64,000 bases of DNA from contig NZ_JH378889.1 of the NCBI RefSeq assembly GCF_000235485.1, positions 1 to 64,000 on the forward strand. Direction: 5' to 3'. Below are positions 48,054 to 57,683 of this stretch, piece after piece. The translations under genes and the position numbers were made by a program. This stretch comes from Streptococcus sp. oral taxon 058 str. F0407 (lineage in GTDB: Bacteria > Bacillota > Bacilli > Lactobacillales > Streptococcaceae). The stretch's first letter is position 1. Every line of letters starts with the position of its first letter. The notes below the pieces were generated by a model. It had not been told where the DNA came from and ran no database searches. It saw only the letters and a program-made list of their open reading frames with translations.

Positions 48054-49232
48054 ATGAAAGACGTAGTTATTGTTTCGGCAGTGCGAACACCTTTAGGTTC
48101 CTTTGGCGGGAGCTTGAAGAATGTTTCTGCTGTTGATTTGGGATCTTTGGTAATTAAGAGTGCTTTGGAAAAAGCGAATATTAAACCAGAGCAGGTAGAT
48201 GAAGTGATTATGGGAAATGTCCTAGGCGCAGGTTTAGGACAAAACGTAGCTCGCCAAATGAGTATTCATGCGGGAGTCCCTGAATTTACACCAGCCTTTA
48301 CTATCAATAAGGTCTGTGGTTCCGGTTTGAAGGCAGTGCATTTGGCTGCTCAAGCGATTCAGTGTGGCGATGCAGATATTGTTGTGGCTGGTGGTGCTGA
48401 AAACATGAGTCAGGCTCCATATGTTTTGCCAAGCTTCCGTTGGGGCGGTCGTATGGGCGATTCGAAAGTTGTAGATACCATGATTAAGGACGGTTTGTCT
48501 GATGCCTTTAATGAATACCATATGGGGATTACAGCTGAGAATGTAGCCGAAGAATATGGTATTAGCCGGGATGAACAAGATGCTCTTGCTTTGGAATCAC
48601 AAAAACGAGCAGTGGCGGCTATAGAATCTGGACGCTTTAAGGAAGAGATTGTTCCGGTGGTCATTCCTCAACGTGAAGGCACTCCTATCGTCTTTGATAC
48701 AGATGAATTTCCTAGAAAAGATTCTAGCTTGGAGAGCTTGTCTAAGCTAGATCCTGTTTTCAAAAAAGACGGTTCTGTTACAGCGGGTAATGCCTCAGGT
48801 ATCAATGACGGAGCAGCGGCTGTCTTGGTCATGAGTGCTGAAAAAGCTGAAGAATTAGGACTTCCAGTCATTGCTCGTATTCGTTCGTATGCAAGTGCAG
48901 GTTTGGATTCTAAGATGATGGGATGTGGACCGATCTATGCAACTCGCAAAGCTCTTGAAAAAGGCAATTTGACAGTTGATGATCTCGACTTGATTGAGTC
49001 AAATGAAGCCTTTGCTGCCCAGGCTTGTGCGGTTGGGAAAATACTTGGCTTTAACACAGATATTGTCAATGTCAATGGTGGTGCCATTGCTCTTGGTCAT
49101 CCAATTGGGGCTTCAGGTTGCCGTATCCTAGTGACTCTGGTACATGAGATGATGAAACGTGATGCTAAGACTGGTTTAGCAACTCTCTGTATCGGGGGAG
49201 GGATGGGAATTGCTATTATCGTGGAACGTTAG
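48054..49232 (+). CDS. Acetyl-CoA C-acetyltransferase (thiolase)
   Basis: 392-aa biosynthetic-type thiolase condensing two acetyl-CoA to acetoacetyl-CoA, the substrate of HMG-CoA synthase in the mevalonate pathway. I use ATG 48054 ([17 protein letters not shown]) with GGAGG 5 nt upstream; the ATG at 48042 precedes that site. The catalytic Cys is in [10 protein letters not shown], His in GHPIGASG, and the second Cys in LCIGGGMG. It stands alone between hpf and gdpP, with a terminator on each side. As I recall, pneumococcus lacks a thiolase at this position, so it may be a variable cargo gene. Confidence 0.93.
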   Translation: MKDVVIVSAVRTPLGSFGGSLKNVSAVDLGSLVIKSALEKANIKPEQVDEVIMGNVLGAGLGQNVARQMSIHAGVPEFTPAFTINKVCGSGLKAVHLAAQAIQCGDADIVVAGGAENMSQAPYVLPSFRWGGRMGDSKVVDTMIKDGLSDAFNEYHMGITAENVAEEYGISRDEQDALALESQKRAVAAIESGRFKEEIVPVVIPQREGTPIVFDTDEFPRKDSSLESLSKLDPVFKKDGSVTAGNASGINDGAAAVLVMSAEKAEELGLPVIARIRSYASAGLDSKMMGCGPIYATRKALEKGNLTVDDLDLIESNEAFAAQACAVGKILGFNTDIVNVNGGAIALGHPIGASGCRILVTLVHEMMKRDAKTGLATLCIGGGMGIAIIVER

Positions 49233-49261
49233 GTGATAGTAACTAGAGTATATAGATGTGC

Positions 49262-49290
49262 AGGAGGATAATGGGCTTATTCTCCTTTTT
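49262..49290 (+). terminator. Terminator after the thiolase gene
   Basis: AGGAGGATAA (49262-49271) pairs with TTATTCTCCT (49277-49286), followed by TTTTT. Confidence 0.75.
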
Positions 49291-49365
49291 GCAGTCAAAC
49301 CATAAAAAATCAATAAGTAAAAGGAGACTTACCTCTTTTTAAAGGTCGCTTTTTAAGGGCTTTTG

Positions 49366-49374
49366 TGATATAAT
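49366..49374 (+). promoter_or_regulatory. Extended -10 promoter of gdpP operon
   Basis: TGATATAAT at 49366-49374. Transcription would start near 49381, which excludes the in-frame ATG at 49376 and supports the start at 49394. Confidence 0.75.
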
Positions 49375-49393
49375 AATGCGCAAGAGGTTTAGA

Positions 49394-51367
49394 ATGAAAA
49401 AAAATAATTTAACTCCGATTTCTGCGGTTCTACTAGGGATTGCAACTTTCGGAATCTTAACATTGCTGATTATTTTTTCGCATAATATTGCTGTAACAAT
49501 AAGTGTTTTGTTTTTATTTGTACTTCTTTATCTGCTTTTATTCGTTTGGCAAAAAAAACAGTATGAAAAGAGCGAAATTGAACAAATCCAATATGTAAAT
49601 CATCAGGCAGAGGAGAGTTTGAATACGCTGCTTGAGCAAATGCCAGTTGGTGTTCTGAAATTAGACTTATCTACTGGCGAAGTCGAATGGTTTAATCCTT
49701 ATGCTGAGTTGATTTTAACGACTGAAGAAGGCGAAATTGATGTTGAGTTAATTCAAACTATCATCAAGGCTTCTGTGGGGAACCCTGGTTCTTACGCTAC
49801 CTTGGGGGAAACACGCTATGCCGTTCATATGGATAAGGCTTCAGGTGTCCTGTATTTCTTTGACGTTTCAGGGGAATACGAAGCAACTGTCGAATTGGTA
49901 ACTAGTCGACCAGTGATTGGGGTCATCTCGGTAGATAACTATGATGATCTAGAAGACGCAACCTCCGACTCGGATATCAGTCATATTAATAGTTTTGTAG
50001 CCAATTTTGTTTCAGAATTTGCTAGTAAGTACGCTATGTTTTCTCGGCGTGTGGGGATGGACCGCTTTTATTTATTTACTGATTACACAGTTCTTGAGGG
50101 CTTAATGAATGATAAGTTCTCTGTGATTGATGCCTTTCGTGAGGAGGCAAAGCAGAGACAGTTGCCATTGACCTTGAGCATGGGCTTTTCTTATGGTGAT
50201 GGAAATCATGATGAGATAGGGAAAGTTGCTTTAAGGAACTTGAACTTGGCTGAGGTTCGTGGTGGGGATCAAGTGGTCGTCAAGGAAAATGATGAAACCA
50301 AGAATCCTGTCTATTTTGGTGGTGGCTCTGCAGCCTCTGTTAAGAGAACGAGAACACGTACGAGAGCGATGATGACAGCTATTTCAGATAAGATTCGCAG
50401 TGTGGATCAGGTATTTGTAGTTGGTCATAAAAATCTAGATATGGATGCTTTGGGTTCTGCTGTCGGTATGCAGTTGTTTGCGAGCAATATTACAGAAGAC
50501 AGTTATGCAGTCTACGATGCAGATCAAATGTCGCCAGATATCGAGCGTGCGGTCAATTTCTTGGAAAAAGAGGGTGTCACCAAGCTCTTGCCTCTGTCTG
50601 ATGCGATGAGGCTGGTTACTAAGCGCTCTTTGTTGATTCTAGTGGATCATTCGAAGACGGCTTTGACCTTGTCGAAAGATTTTTACAAACTGTTCACTCA
50701 AACCATTGTCATTGACCACCATCGACGTGATCAGGATTTTCCAGAGAATGCAGTAATCACCTATATTGAAAGTGGGGCAAGTAGTGCGAGCGAGTTGGTA
50801 ACAGAATTGATTCAGTTCCAAAATTCTAAGAAGAATCGTTTGAGTCGTATGCAGGCTAGTGTACTAATGGCTGGTATGATGTTGGATACCAAAAACTTTA
50901 CGTCGCGAGTAACGAGTCGAACTTTTGATGTGGCTAGCTACCTCAGGACACGTGGAAGCGATAGTATTGCTATTCAGGAGATTGCTGCGACAGATTTTGA
51001 AGAATATCGTGAGGTAAATGAACTCATTTTACAAGGTCGTAAGTTAGGTTCAGATGTCTTAATTGCTCAGGCTAAGGACACAACCACTTATGACACAGTT
51101 GTTATCAGTAAGGCTGCCGATGCTATGTTGGCTATGTCCGGTATTGAAGCCAGTTTCGTTCTAGCGAAAAATACACAAGGATTTATCTCAATCTCAGCTC
51201 GAAGCCGCAGTAAAATCAATGTCCAACGCATTATGGAAGAGTTGGGTGGCGGTGGTCACTTTAATCTAGCGGCTGCGCAAATCGAGAATATGAGTCTGTC
51301 AGAAGCAGGAGAAAAATTGACTCAACTTGTCTTAGATGAACTAAAGGAAAAGGAGAAAGAAGAATGA
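49394..51367 (+). CDS. gdpP: Cyclic-di-AMP phosphodiesterase GdpP (Pde1)
   Basis: 657-aa membrane enzyme degrading the essential second messenger c-di-AMP. The start at 49394 ([10 protein letters not shown]) has AAGAGG upstream and lies downstream of an extended -10 box. There are two N-terminal membrane segments (about 9-52), then a degenerate PAS domain and a degenerate GGDEF domain. The DHH domain has IVIDHHRRD, and DHHA1 has [12 protein letters not shown]. It overlaps rplI by 4 nt, forming gdpP-rplI-dnaB-veg. Confidence 0.96.
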   Translation: MKKNNLTPISAVLLGIATFGILTLLIIFSHNIAVTISVLFLFVLLYLLLFVWQKKQYEKSEIEQIQYVNHQAEESLNTLLEQMPVGVLKLDLSTGEVEWFNPYAELILTTEEGEIDVELIQTIIKASVGNPGSYATLGETRYAVHMDKASGVLYFFDVSGEYEATVELVTSRPVIGVISVDNYDDLEDATSDSDISHINSFVANFVSEFASKYAMFSRRVGMDRFYLFTDYTVLEGLMNDKFSVIDAFREEAKQRQLPLTLSMGFSYGDGNHDEIGKVALRNLNLAEVRGGDQVVVKENDETKNPVYFGGGSAASVKRTRTRTRAMMTAISDKIRSVDQVFVVGHKNLDMDALGSAVGMQLFASNITEDSYAVYDADQMSPDIERAVNFLEKEGVTKLLPLSDAMRLVTKRSLLILVDHSKTALTLSKDFYKLFTQTIVIDHHRRDQDFPENAVITYIESGASSASELVTELIQFQNSKKNRLSRMQASVLMAGMMLDTKNFTSRVTSRTFDVASYLRTRGSDSIAIQEIAATDFEEYREVNELILQGRKLGSDVLIAQAKDTTTYDTVVISKAADAMLAMSGIEASFVLAKNTQGFISISARSRSKINVQRIMEELGGGGHFNLAAAQIENMSLSEAGEKLTQLVLDELKEKEKEE

Positions 51368-51816
51368 AAGTAATCTTTTTAGCAGATGTCAAAGGAAAAG
51401 GGAAAAAAGGTGAAATCAAGGAAGTGCCAACTGGCTACGCTCAAAACTTCTTGATTAAAAAGAATTTGGCTAAGGAAGCGACTGCTCAAGCAGTGGGCGA
51501 GTTGCGTGGAAAACAAAAATCTGAAGAAAAAGCTCATGCAGAGATGATTGCTGAAGCAAAGGCCATCAAGGCCAAGCTTGAAGCAGAAGAAACTGTTGTA
51601 GAGTTTGTTGAAAAGGTTGGACCAGATGGTCGTACATTTGGGTCAATCACCAACAAGAAAATTGCGGAAGAACTGCAAAAGCAATTTGGTATCAAGATTG
51701 ACAAACGTCACATTCAAGTAAAAGCACCAATTCGAGCAGTAGGTTTGATTGATGTTCCAGTGAAGATCTACCAAGATGTTACAAGTGTCATCAATCTTCG
51801 TGTAAAGGAAGGGTAA
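51364..51816 (+). CDS. rplI: 50S ribosomal protein L9
   Basis: 150-aa ribosomal protein. The N-terminal RNA-binding domain has the L9 signature [22 protein letters not shown] long connecting helix (about 42-75) leads to the C-terminal domain. The ATG overlaps the gdpP stop (ATGA), giving translational coupling. It lies 43 nt upstream of the replicative helicase gene. Confidence 0.97.
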   Translation: MKVIFLADVKGKGKKGEIKEVPTGYAQNFLIKKNLAKEATAQAVGELRGKQKSEEKAHAEMIAEAKAIKAKLEAEETVVEFVEKVGPDGRTFGSITNKKIAEELQKQFGIKIDKRHIQVKAPIRAVGLIDVPVKIYQDVTSVINLRVKEG

Positions 51817-51859
51817 GTTTACAACTTCTTGACAAGATTGTAAAAGAAAGGAAAGTCGG

Positions 51860-53209
51860 ATGGCAGAAGTAGAAGAACTACGAGTTCAACCTCAGGATAT
51901 TTTGGCAGAACAATCTGTTCTGGGGGCTATTTTTATAGATGAGAGTAAGCTCGTTTTTGTACGGGAATACATTGATTCTCGAGACTTCTTTAAGTATGCT
52001 CATCGGTTGATTTTCCAAGCGATGGTGGACTTGTCAGATCGTGGTGAAGCAATTGATGCGACAACAGTTCGGACGATTTTGGATAGTCAAGGAGATCTCC
52101 AAAATATTGGTGGCTTGTCCTACCTTGTTGAAATTGTCAACTCTGTACCAACTTCAGCTAATGCAGAGTATTATGCCAAAATTGTAGCCGAAAAGTCTAT
52201 GCTACGTCGCTTGATTTCCAAGTTGACAGAGTCTGTCAACCAAGCCTATGAAGCTTCTAAACCTGTAGATGAAATCATTGCTCAAGCTGAAAAGGGCCTC
52301 ATTGATGTCAGTGAAAACGCCAATCGTAGTGGTTTCAAGAACATCCGTGATATTCTGAATATCAACTTTGGGAATCTAGAAGTTCGGTCACAACAAACAA
52401 CTGATATCACAGGTATTGCGACAGGTTACCGTGATTTGGACCATATGACGACCGGATTGCATGAGGAGGAACTGATTATTATAGCAGCTCGTCCTGCGGT
52501 TGGTAAAACAGCCTTTGCTTTGAACATTGCTCAGAATATCGGAACCAAGTTGGACAAGACGGTAGCTATCTTTTCACTGGAAATGGGTGCAGAAAGCCTA
52601 GTAGACCGTATGTTGGCGGCAGAAGGCTTGGTGGAATCCCATTCTATCCGTACGGGTCAATTGACCGATGAGGAGTGGCAAAAATATACCATTGCTCAAG
52701 GAAACCTAGCCAACGCGAGTATCTACATCGATGATACTCCAGGAATTCGGATTACGGAGATTCGTTCTCGTTCACGTAAATTAGCTCAAGAAACAGGCAA
52801 TCTAGGCTTGATTTTGATAGACTACCTACAGCTTATCACAGGGACTGGTCGTGAGAACCGCCAACAAGAAGTCTCTGAAATTTCTCGTCAGTTAAAAATC
52901 CTAGCTAAGGAGCTAAAGGTTCCAGTTATTGCTCTCAGTCAGTTATCTCGTGGTGTGGAACAGCGTCAGGATAAGAGACCAGTCTTGTCTGATATTCGTG
53001 AATCGGGTTCCATTGAGCAGGATGCGGATATCGTAGCTTTTCTATACCGTGACGACTACTATGAGCGTGGTGGTGAAGAAGAAGGCATACCAAATAATAA
53101 GGTAGAGGTTATCATCGAGAAAAACCGTAGTGGAGCTCGTGGAACGGTGGAATTGATTTTCCAAAAAGAATACAATAAATTTTCAAGTATCTCAAAGAGG
53201 GAGGCATAA
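51860..53209 (+). CDS. dnaB: Replicative DNA helicase (DnaB; DnaC in Firmicutes)
   Basis: 449-aa hexameric helicase. The N-terminal domain covers about 1-150. The RecA-like motor has Walker A RPAVGKTA, Walker B LGLILIDYLQL, and motif EISRQLKILAKEL followed by QLSRGVEQR. GAAAGGAAAG precedes the ATG. In low-GC Gram-positives the gene is often called dnaC. veg starts 1 nt after its stop. No intein is present, as judged by normal length. Confidence 0.97.
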   Translation: MAEVEELRVQPQDILAEQSVLGAIFIDESKLVFVREYIDSRDFFKYAHRLIFQAMVDLSDRGEAIDATTVRTILDSQGDLQNIGGLSYLVEIVNSVPTSANAEYYAKIVAEKSMLRRLISKLTESVNQAYEASKPVDEIIAQAEKGLIDVSENANRSGFKNIRDILNINFGNLEVRSQQTTDITGIATGYRDLDHMTTGLHEEELIIIAARPAVGKTAFALNIAQNIGTKLDKTVAIFSLEMGAESLVDRMLAAEGLVESHSIRTGQLTDEEWQKYTIAQGNLANASIYIDDTPGIRITEIRSRSRKLAQETGNLGLILIDYLQLITGTGRENRQQEVSEISRQLKILAKELKVPVIALSQLSRGVEQRQDKRPVLSDIRESGSIEQDADIVAFLYRDDYYERGGEEEGIPNNKVEVIIEKNRSGARGTVELIFQKEYNKFSSISKREA

Positions 53210-53210
53210 G

Positions 53211-53486
53211 ATGTCAGATGCATTTACAGATGTAGCCAAGATGAAAAAAATCAAAGAAGAAATCAAGGCGCATGAGGGACAAGTCGTTGAAATGACTTTG
53301 GAGAATGGCCGTAAGCGCCAAAAAAATAGATTTGGTAAGCTAATTGAAGTTTATCCGTCTCTATTTATCGTTGAATTTGGGGACGTTGAGGGAGACAAAC
53401 AAGCAAATGTCTATGTGGAATCCTTCACCTACTCAGATATCCTGACAGAAAAGAATTTAATTCGCTATCTAGACCAAGAATCCTAA
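53211..53486 (+). CDS. Veg-family protein (DUF1021)
   Basis: 91-aa small beta-rich protein of the Veg/DUF1021 family, recognisable by VVEMTLENGRKR and GKLIEVYPSLFIVEF. In Bacillus Veg affects biofilm matrix expression; the streptococcal role is unknown. It is the last gene of the gdpP-rplI-dnaB-veg run, starting right after dnaB, and ends before a terminator. Confidence 0.85.
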   Translation: MSDAFTDVAKMKKIKEEIKAHEGQVVEMTLENGRKRQKNRFGKLIEVYPSLFIVEFGDVEGDKQANVYVESFTYSDILTEKNLIRYLDQES

Positions 53487-53490
53487 AATG

Positions 53491-53519
53491 AAGTGAGCTT
53501 TGCTCACTTTTTTCTTTTT
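53491..53519 (+). terminator. Terminator after veg
   Basis: AAGTGAGC and GCTCACTT form a stem with TTT loop, followed by a T-rich tract. Confidence 0.9.
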
Positions 53520-53521
53520 CT

Positions 53522-53550
53522 CCCGAATAGTATAAACGAGGGTAACCTCG
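53522..53550 (+). promoter_or_regulatory. Candidate SigX box and 5' hairpin of cbpD-like gene
   Basis: CCCGAATA (53522-53529) matches TACGAATA at 6 of 8 positions, with the CGAATA core intact. A CGAGG-GTAA-CCTCG hairpin (53537-53550) lies about where transcription should start. The gene starts at 53577 behind AAGGAG. Confidence 0.7.
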
Positions 53551-53576
53551 GAAATTTATATTATTAAGGAGAATGA

Positions 53577-54686
53577 ATGACGTTTTTAAAATCAGGAGTT
53601 AAGAAGAGTGGATATACTCAGTTGGGTGTAGGACTGGCTACTTTGTTCGTTACGAGTACTTTTTTGTTTGGTGGGGAATCGGTTCAGGCTGACAGTGTAG
53701 CGCGTGGAGATGACTATCCGATTCACTACAAAAATGGTAGTGTTGAAATCGATCAGTGGCGGATGTATTCTCGCCAGTGTACGTCTTTTGCAGCCTTTCG
53801 TTTGAGTAGTGTAAATGGCTTTGAGATCCCTCCTGCCTATGGTAATGCGAATGAATGGGGGCACCGCGCAAGGAGAGAAGGCTACCGTGTTGACACTAAG
53901 CCAGAAGTTGGATCTATTGCTTGGTCGACAGAAGGTTACTACGGACATGTGGCCTGGGTGTCTAATGTATCAGGGGACACGATTGAGATCGAAGAGTATA
54001 ACTATGGTGTTAGGGAGAAATACAATCGTCGAAGCGTAAAATCTAGCTCTATGACAGGCTTTATCCATTTTAAGGACTTGGTAGGGAATGATGGTAGAAC
54101 TGGAAATCCTATCAGGTCAGGGTTGGCGTCTAGTGGGACTCACACGTTTACTCAAAAATCTGCCATTCGAAACCAGCCGTCAAGTACAGCACAAGTTATT
54201 GACTACTACTATCCTGGTGAAAATGTTAGCTACGACCAAATCGTAGAAAAGGACGGTTATAAATGGCTTAGCTACCTATCCTATAGTGGAACGAGAAGAT
54301 ACGTCCAGCATACGGAAACAGAATCAGTGGAAAATGGTTGGAAGAAGCAAAACGGTATTTGGAATTACCGTGAGAACGGGAAACTCGCAACTGGTTGGAA
54401 GGAAATAAACGGCAGTTGGTATCACTTTAAAGACAATGGGACCATGTCAACAGGTTGGGTAAAGGATAGTTCGCATTGGTACTATCTAAAGGCATCGGGG
54501 GAGATGCAGACAGGATGGCTCAAGGAAAACGGAACATGGTATTATTTGGAGAGTTCAGGGGCTATGAAGTCTAGTCAGTGGTTCCAAGTAGGAGGAAAAT
54601 ATTACTACGTCAATGCTTCAGGAGCTTTAGCAGTGAATACCATTGTGGATGGCTATCGAGTAGATAGTAACGGAGCTAGAGTTTAG
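53577..54686 (+). CDS. cbpD: CbpD-like competence murein hydrolase (fratricin)
   Basis: 369-aa secreted, choline-binding CHAP-domain hydrolase used to lyse sister or related cells during competence. The signal peptide ends near VQA/DS (about residue 38). The CHAP domain (about 45-165) has catalytic Cys68 (RQCTSFAAF) and His124 (YYGHVAWVS). A single SH3b-like region (about 190-250) is followed by about five choline-binding repeats (TGWxxxxGxWYYL type, about 257-355). Pneumococcal CbpD is longer with two SH3b domains as I recall, so this is a short form. A CGAATA-core SigX box lies upstream. Confidence 0.88.
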   Translation: MTFLKSGVKKSGYTQLGVGLATLFVTSTFLFGGESVQADSVARGDDYPIHYKNGSVEIDQWRMYSRQCTSFAAFRLSSVNGFEIPPAYGNANEWGHRARREGYRVDTKPEVGSIAWSTEGYYGHVAWVSNVSGDTIEIEEYNYGVREKYNRRSVKSSSMTGFIHFKDLVGNDGRTGNPIRSGLASSGTHTFTQKSAIRNQPSSTAQVIDYYYPGENVSYDQIVEKDGYKWLSYLSYSGTRRYVQHTETESVENGWKKQNGIWNYRENGKLATGWKEINGSWYHFKDNGTMSTGWVKDSSHWYYLKASGEMQTGWLKENGTWYYLESSGAMKSSQWFQVGGKYYYVNASGALAVNTIVDGYRVDSNGARV

Positions 54687-54758
54687 AAGGAATATAAAAA
54701 AGAGGACTTCACGACCATTTGTCTATTCTTTCCGATGGTATTTTTCCCCGCTTTCCTT

Positions 54759-54764
54759 TATAAT
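54759..54764 (+). promoter_or_regulatory. -10 box of a probably leaderless polA transcript
   Basis: TATAAT ends 6 nt before the polA ATG (54771), which places the expected +1 at or next to the start codon. No clear Shine-Dalgarno is present. The -35 region is weak. Confidence 0.5.
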
Positions 54765-54770
54765 GGGTGT

Positions 54771-57404
54771 ATGGACAAGAAAAAATTATTATTAATTGAT
54801 GGATCTTCTGTTGCCTTTCGAGCTTTTTTTGCGCTCTATCAGCAACTGGATCGATTTAAAAATGCTAATGGTCTTCATACCAATGCAATCTATGGCTTTC
54901 AACTCATGTTGAATCATGTCTTGGAGCGAGTTGAACCCAGCCATGTTTTGGTAGCTTTTGATGCAGGTAAGACGACTTTCCGAACAGAGATGTATGCAGA
55001 CTACAAGGGTGGTCGCGCTAAAACTCCAGATGAGTTTCGTGAGCAATTTCCCTTCATTCGTGAGTTGTTAGACCATCTTGGAATTCGCCATTATGAGTTG
55101 CCCCAGTATGAGGCGGATGATATCATCGGGACCCTAGGCCGTTTGGCTGAGAAAGATTCCTTCGATGTGACCATTGTCAGCGGGGACAAGGACTTGATCC
55201 AGTTGACGGATGAGTGTACGGTGGTCGAGATTTCCAAGAAAGGTGTGGCTGAGTTTGAGGCCTTTACACCAGCTTATCTCATGGAAAAGATGGGACTCAC
55301 ACCAGCTCAGTTTATAGATCTCAAGGCCCTGATGGGGGATAAGTCTGATAATATCCCTGGTGTCACGAAAATCGGTGAAAAGACGGGCATCAAGCTCTTG
55401 CTAGAACACGGCTCGCTCGAAGGTATTTATGAAAATATCGATGGAATGAAGGCATCCAAGATGAAGGAAAATCTCATCAATGATAAGGAACAAGCCTTCC
55501 TATCTAAAACGTTGGCGACTATTGAAACAAATGCACCGATTGAGATTGGCCTTGATGATTTGGTCTATAGTGGACCAAATGTGGAAAATCTTGGGAAATT
55601 CTATGATGAGATGGGCTTCAAACAACTCAAGCAAGCTTTAAATATTTCGTCGACGGATGCGCCTGAAAGTTTGGATTTCACTATTGTTGAGCAAGTCAGT
55701 CATGACATGCTGAGTGCCGACTCCATCTTCCACTTTGAACTCTTTGGGGAGAACTACCATACAGATGACTTGGTTGGTTTTGCATGGTCTTGTGGAAATA
55801 CACTCTACGCTACAGATAAACTTGAGCTCTTGCAGGAGCCGATTCTCAAGGAATTTCTGGAAAAAACACCTCTGAAAGTGTATGACTTTAAGAAAGCTAA
55901 AGTCCTCTTAAATCGCTTTGGTTTGGATTTGCAGGCCCCTGCTTTTGACAGTCGCTTGGCTAAATACCTCCTGTCTACTGTCGAGAATAATGAAATTTCA
56001 ACCATTGCGAGTCTCTATGGTCAGACTTACATGGTCGATGATGAGACCTTCTACGGTAAGGGGGTCAAGAAAGCCATTCCTGAGAGAGAGAAATTCTTGG
56101 AGCACTTGGCTCGCAAGGTTGCTGTATTGGTTGAGACAGAGCAGGTTTTACTTGAAAAACTCAGTGAACATGGACAGTTAGATCTCCTCTATGACATGGA
56201 GCAACCTCTGGCCTTTGTCCTTGCCAAGATGGAAATCGCTGGGATTACGGTCAAGAAAGAGACCTTGCTTGAGATGCAGACTGAAAATGAGCTTGTCATT
56301 GAAAAGCTAACTCAGGAGATTTATGAGCTAGCTGGTGAGGAGTTTAATATCAACTCACCCAAGCAGTTGGGTGTGCTTCTCTTTGAAAAGCTCGGTCTTC
56401 CCCTAGAATACACCAAGAAAACCAAGACAGGTTACTCGACAGCCGTAGATGTGCTAGAGCGTCTGGCTCCGATTGCGCCAATTGTTAAGAAAATTTTAGA
56501 CTACCGTCAGATTGCTAAGATTCAATCCACTTATGTGATTGGTTTGCAGGATTGGATTTTGGATGATGGCAAGATTCACACGCGCTATGTGCAGGATTTG
56601 ACTCAAACCGGGCGCCTGTCTAGTGTAGATCCAAACTTGCAAAATATCCCTGTGCGTTTGGAACAAGGTCGCCTCATTCGTAAGGCTTTTGTGCCAGAGT
56701 GGGAGGATAGTGTCCTTCTTAGCTCCGACTATTCACAGATTGAGTTGCGCGTTTTGGCGCATATCTCTAAAGATGAGCACTTGATTAAGGCCTTCCAAGA
56801 GGGGGCGGATATCCATACTTCGACAGCCATGCGGGTCTTTGGAATTGAGCGTCCTGAGGATGTGACTCCAAACGACCGTCGTAATGCCAAGGCGGTTAAC
56901 TTCGGAGTTGTTTACGGGATTTCAGACTTTGGCTTGGCAAATAATCTTGGTATTAGCCGTAAGAAAGCCAAAGCCTATATTGATACCTATTTTGAACGTT
57001 TTCCTGGAATCAAAAACTATATGGAAGAAGTGGTGCGTGAGGCGCGTGATAAGGGCTATGTAGAGACCCTCTTTAAGCGCCGTCGAGAGCTACCAGATAT
57101 CAATTCGCGCAACTTTAACATTCGTGGTTTTGCGGAGCGGACAGCCATTAACTCCCCTATCCAGGGATCGGCGGCGGATATTCTCAAAATTGCTATGATT
57201 CAGCTAGACAAAGCTCTAGTTGAAGGTGGCTATCAGACCAAGATGCTCTTGCAAGTGCATGATGAAATCGTCCTTGAGGTTCCGAAAGCAGAACTAGCAG
57301 CCGTCAAAACTCTAGTGAAACAAACCATGGAAGAAGCCATCCAGCTCAGTGTTCCCCTCATTGCAGATGAAAATGAAGGAGCAACCTGGTACGAGGCTAA
57401 ATAA
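54771..57404 (+). CDS. polA: DNA polymerase I
   Basis: 877-aa repair and Okazaki-fragment polymerase. The start at 54771 gives MDKKKLLLIDGSSVAFRAFF, the family-typical N-terminus; an upstream in-frame ATG would lie before the -10 box. The 5'-nuclease domain (about 1-290) has acidic motifs such as YEADDIIGT and VSGDKDLIQL. The central exonuclease-like domain appears to lack the DEDD metal ligands, as in pneumococcal Pol I. The polymerase domain has motif A SSDYSQIELRVLAH, motif B RRNAKAVNFGVVYG and motif C VHDEIVLE. It is followed by a terminator. Confidence 0.97.
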   Translation: MDKKKLLLIDGSSVAFRAFFALYQQLDRFKNANGLHTNAIYGFQLMLNHVLERVEPSHVLVAFDAGKTTFRTEMYADYKGGRAKTPDEFREQFPFIRELLDHLGIRHYELPQYEADDIIGTLGRLAEKDSFDVTIVSGDKDLIQLTDECTVVEISKKGVAEFEAFTPAYLMEKMGLTPAQFIDLKALMGDKSDNIPGVTKIGEKTGIKLLLEHGSLEGIYENIDGMKASKMKENLINDKEQAFLSKTLATIETNAPIEIGLDDLVYSGPNVENLGKFYDEMGFKQLKQALNISSTDAPESLDFTIVEQVSHDMLSADSIFHFELFGENYHTDDLVGFAWSCGNTLYATDKLELLQEPILKEFLEKTPLKVYDFKKAKVLLNRFGLDLQAPAFDSRLAKYLLSTVENNEISTIASLYGQTYMVDDETFYGKGVKKAIPEREKFLEHLARKVAVLVETEQVLLEKLSEHGQLDLLYDMEQPLAFVLAKMEIAGITVKKETLLEMQTENELVIEKLTQEIYELAGEEFNINSPKQLGVLLFEKLGLPLEYTKKTKTGYSTAVDVLERLAPIAPIVKKILDYRQIAKIQSTYVIGLQDWILDDGKIHTRYVQDLTQTGRLSSVDPNLQNIPVRLEQGRLIRKAFVPEWEDSVLLSSDYSQIELRVLAHISKDEHLIKAFQEGADIHTSTAMRVFGIERPEDVTPNDRRNAKAVNFGVVYGISDFGLANNLGISRKKAKAYIDTYFERFPGIKNYMEEVVREARDKGYVETLFKRRRELPDINSRNFNIRGFAERTAINSPIQGSAADILKIAMIQLDKALVEGGYQTKMLLQVHDEIVLEVPKAELAAVKTLVKQTMEEAIQLSVPLIADENEGATWYEAK

Positions 57405-57416
57405 GAAAGTTAAGAA

Positions 57417-57449
57417 AGAGTTTGGAGCAATTGGCTTCAAATTCTTTTT
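57417..57449 (+). terminator. Terminator after polA
   Basis: A 12-bp stem with two G-U pairs (arms 57417-57428 and 57434-57445, loop AATTG), then TTTTC. Confidence 0.75.
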
Positions 57450-57473
57450 CATGGTTTTCTGTAAACAGTTTCC

Positions 57474-57502
57474 TTGACTTTTCCTTGTATTTGCGTTACT
57501 AT
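57474..57502 (+). promoter_or_regulatory. Promoter of the TPP-riboswitch thi operon
   Basis: TTGACT (57474-57479), 17-bp spacer and TACTAT (57497-57502), about 10 nt before the riboswitch aptamer. Confidence 0.75.
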
Positions 57503-57513
57503 ATCTCCATATA

Positions 57514-57603
<90 letters not shown>

Positions 57604-57616
57604 GTCGAATTCTGCA

Positions 57617-57650
57617 CCTTTTCCGTATATATGGAAAAGGTTTTTCTTTT
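57617..57650 (+). terminator. TPP riboswitch expression-platform terminator
   Basis: CCTTTTCC (57617-57624) pairs with GGAAAAGG (57633-57640), followed by TTTTTCTTTTT. It lies between the aptamer and the first thi gene. Confidence 0.9.
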
Positions 57651-57683
57651 TGTCAAAAGGAAACCTGGGAAGAGGAGGTTTTT

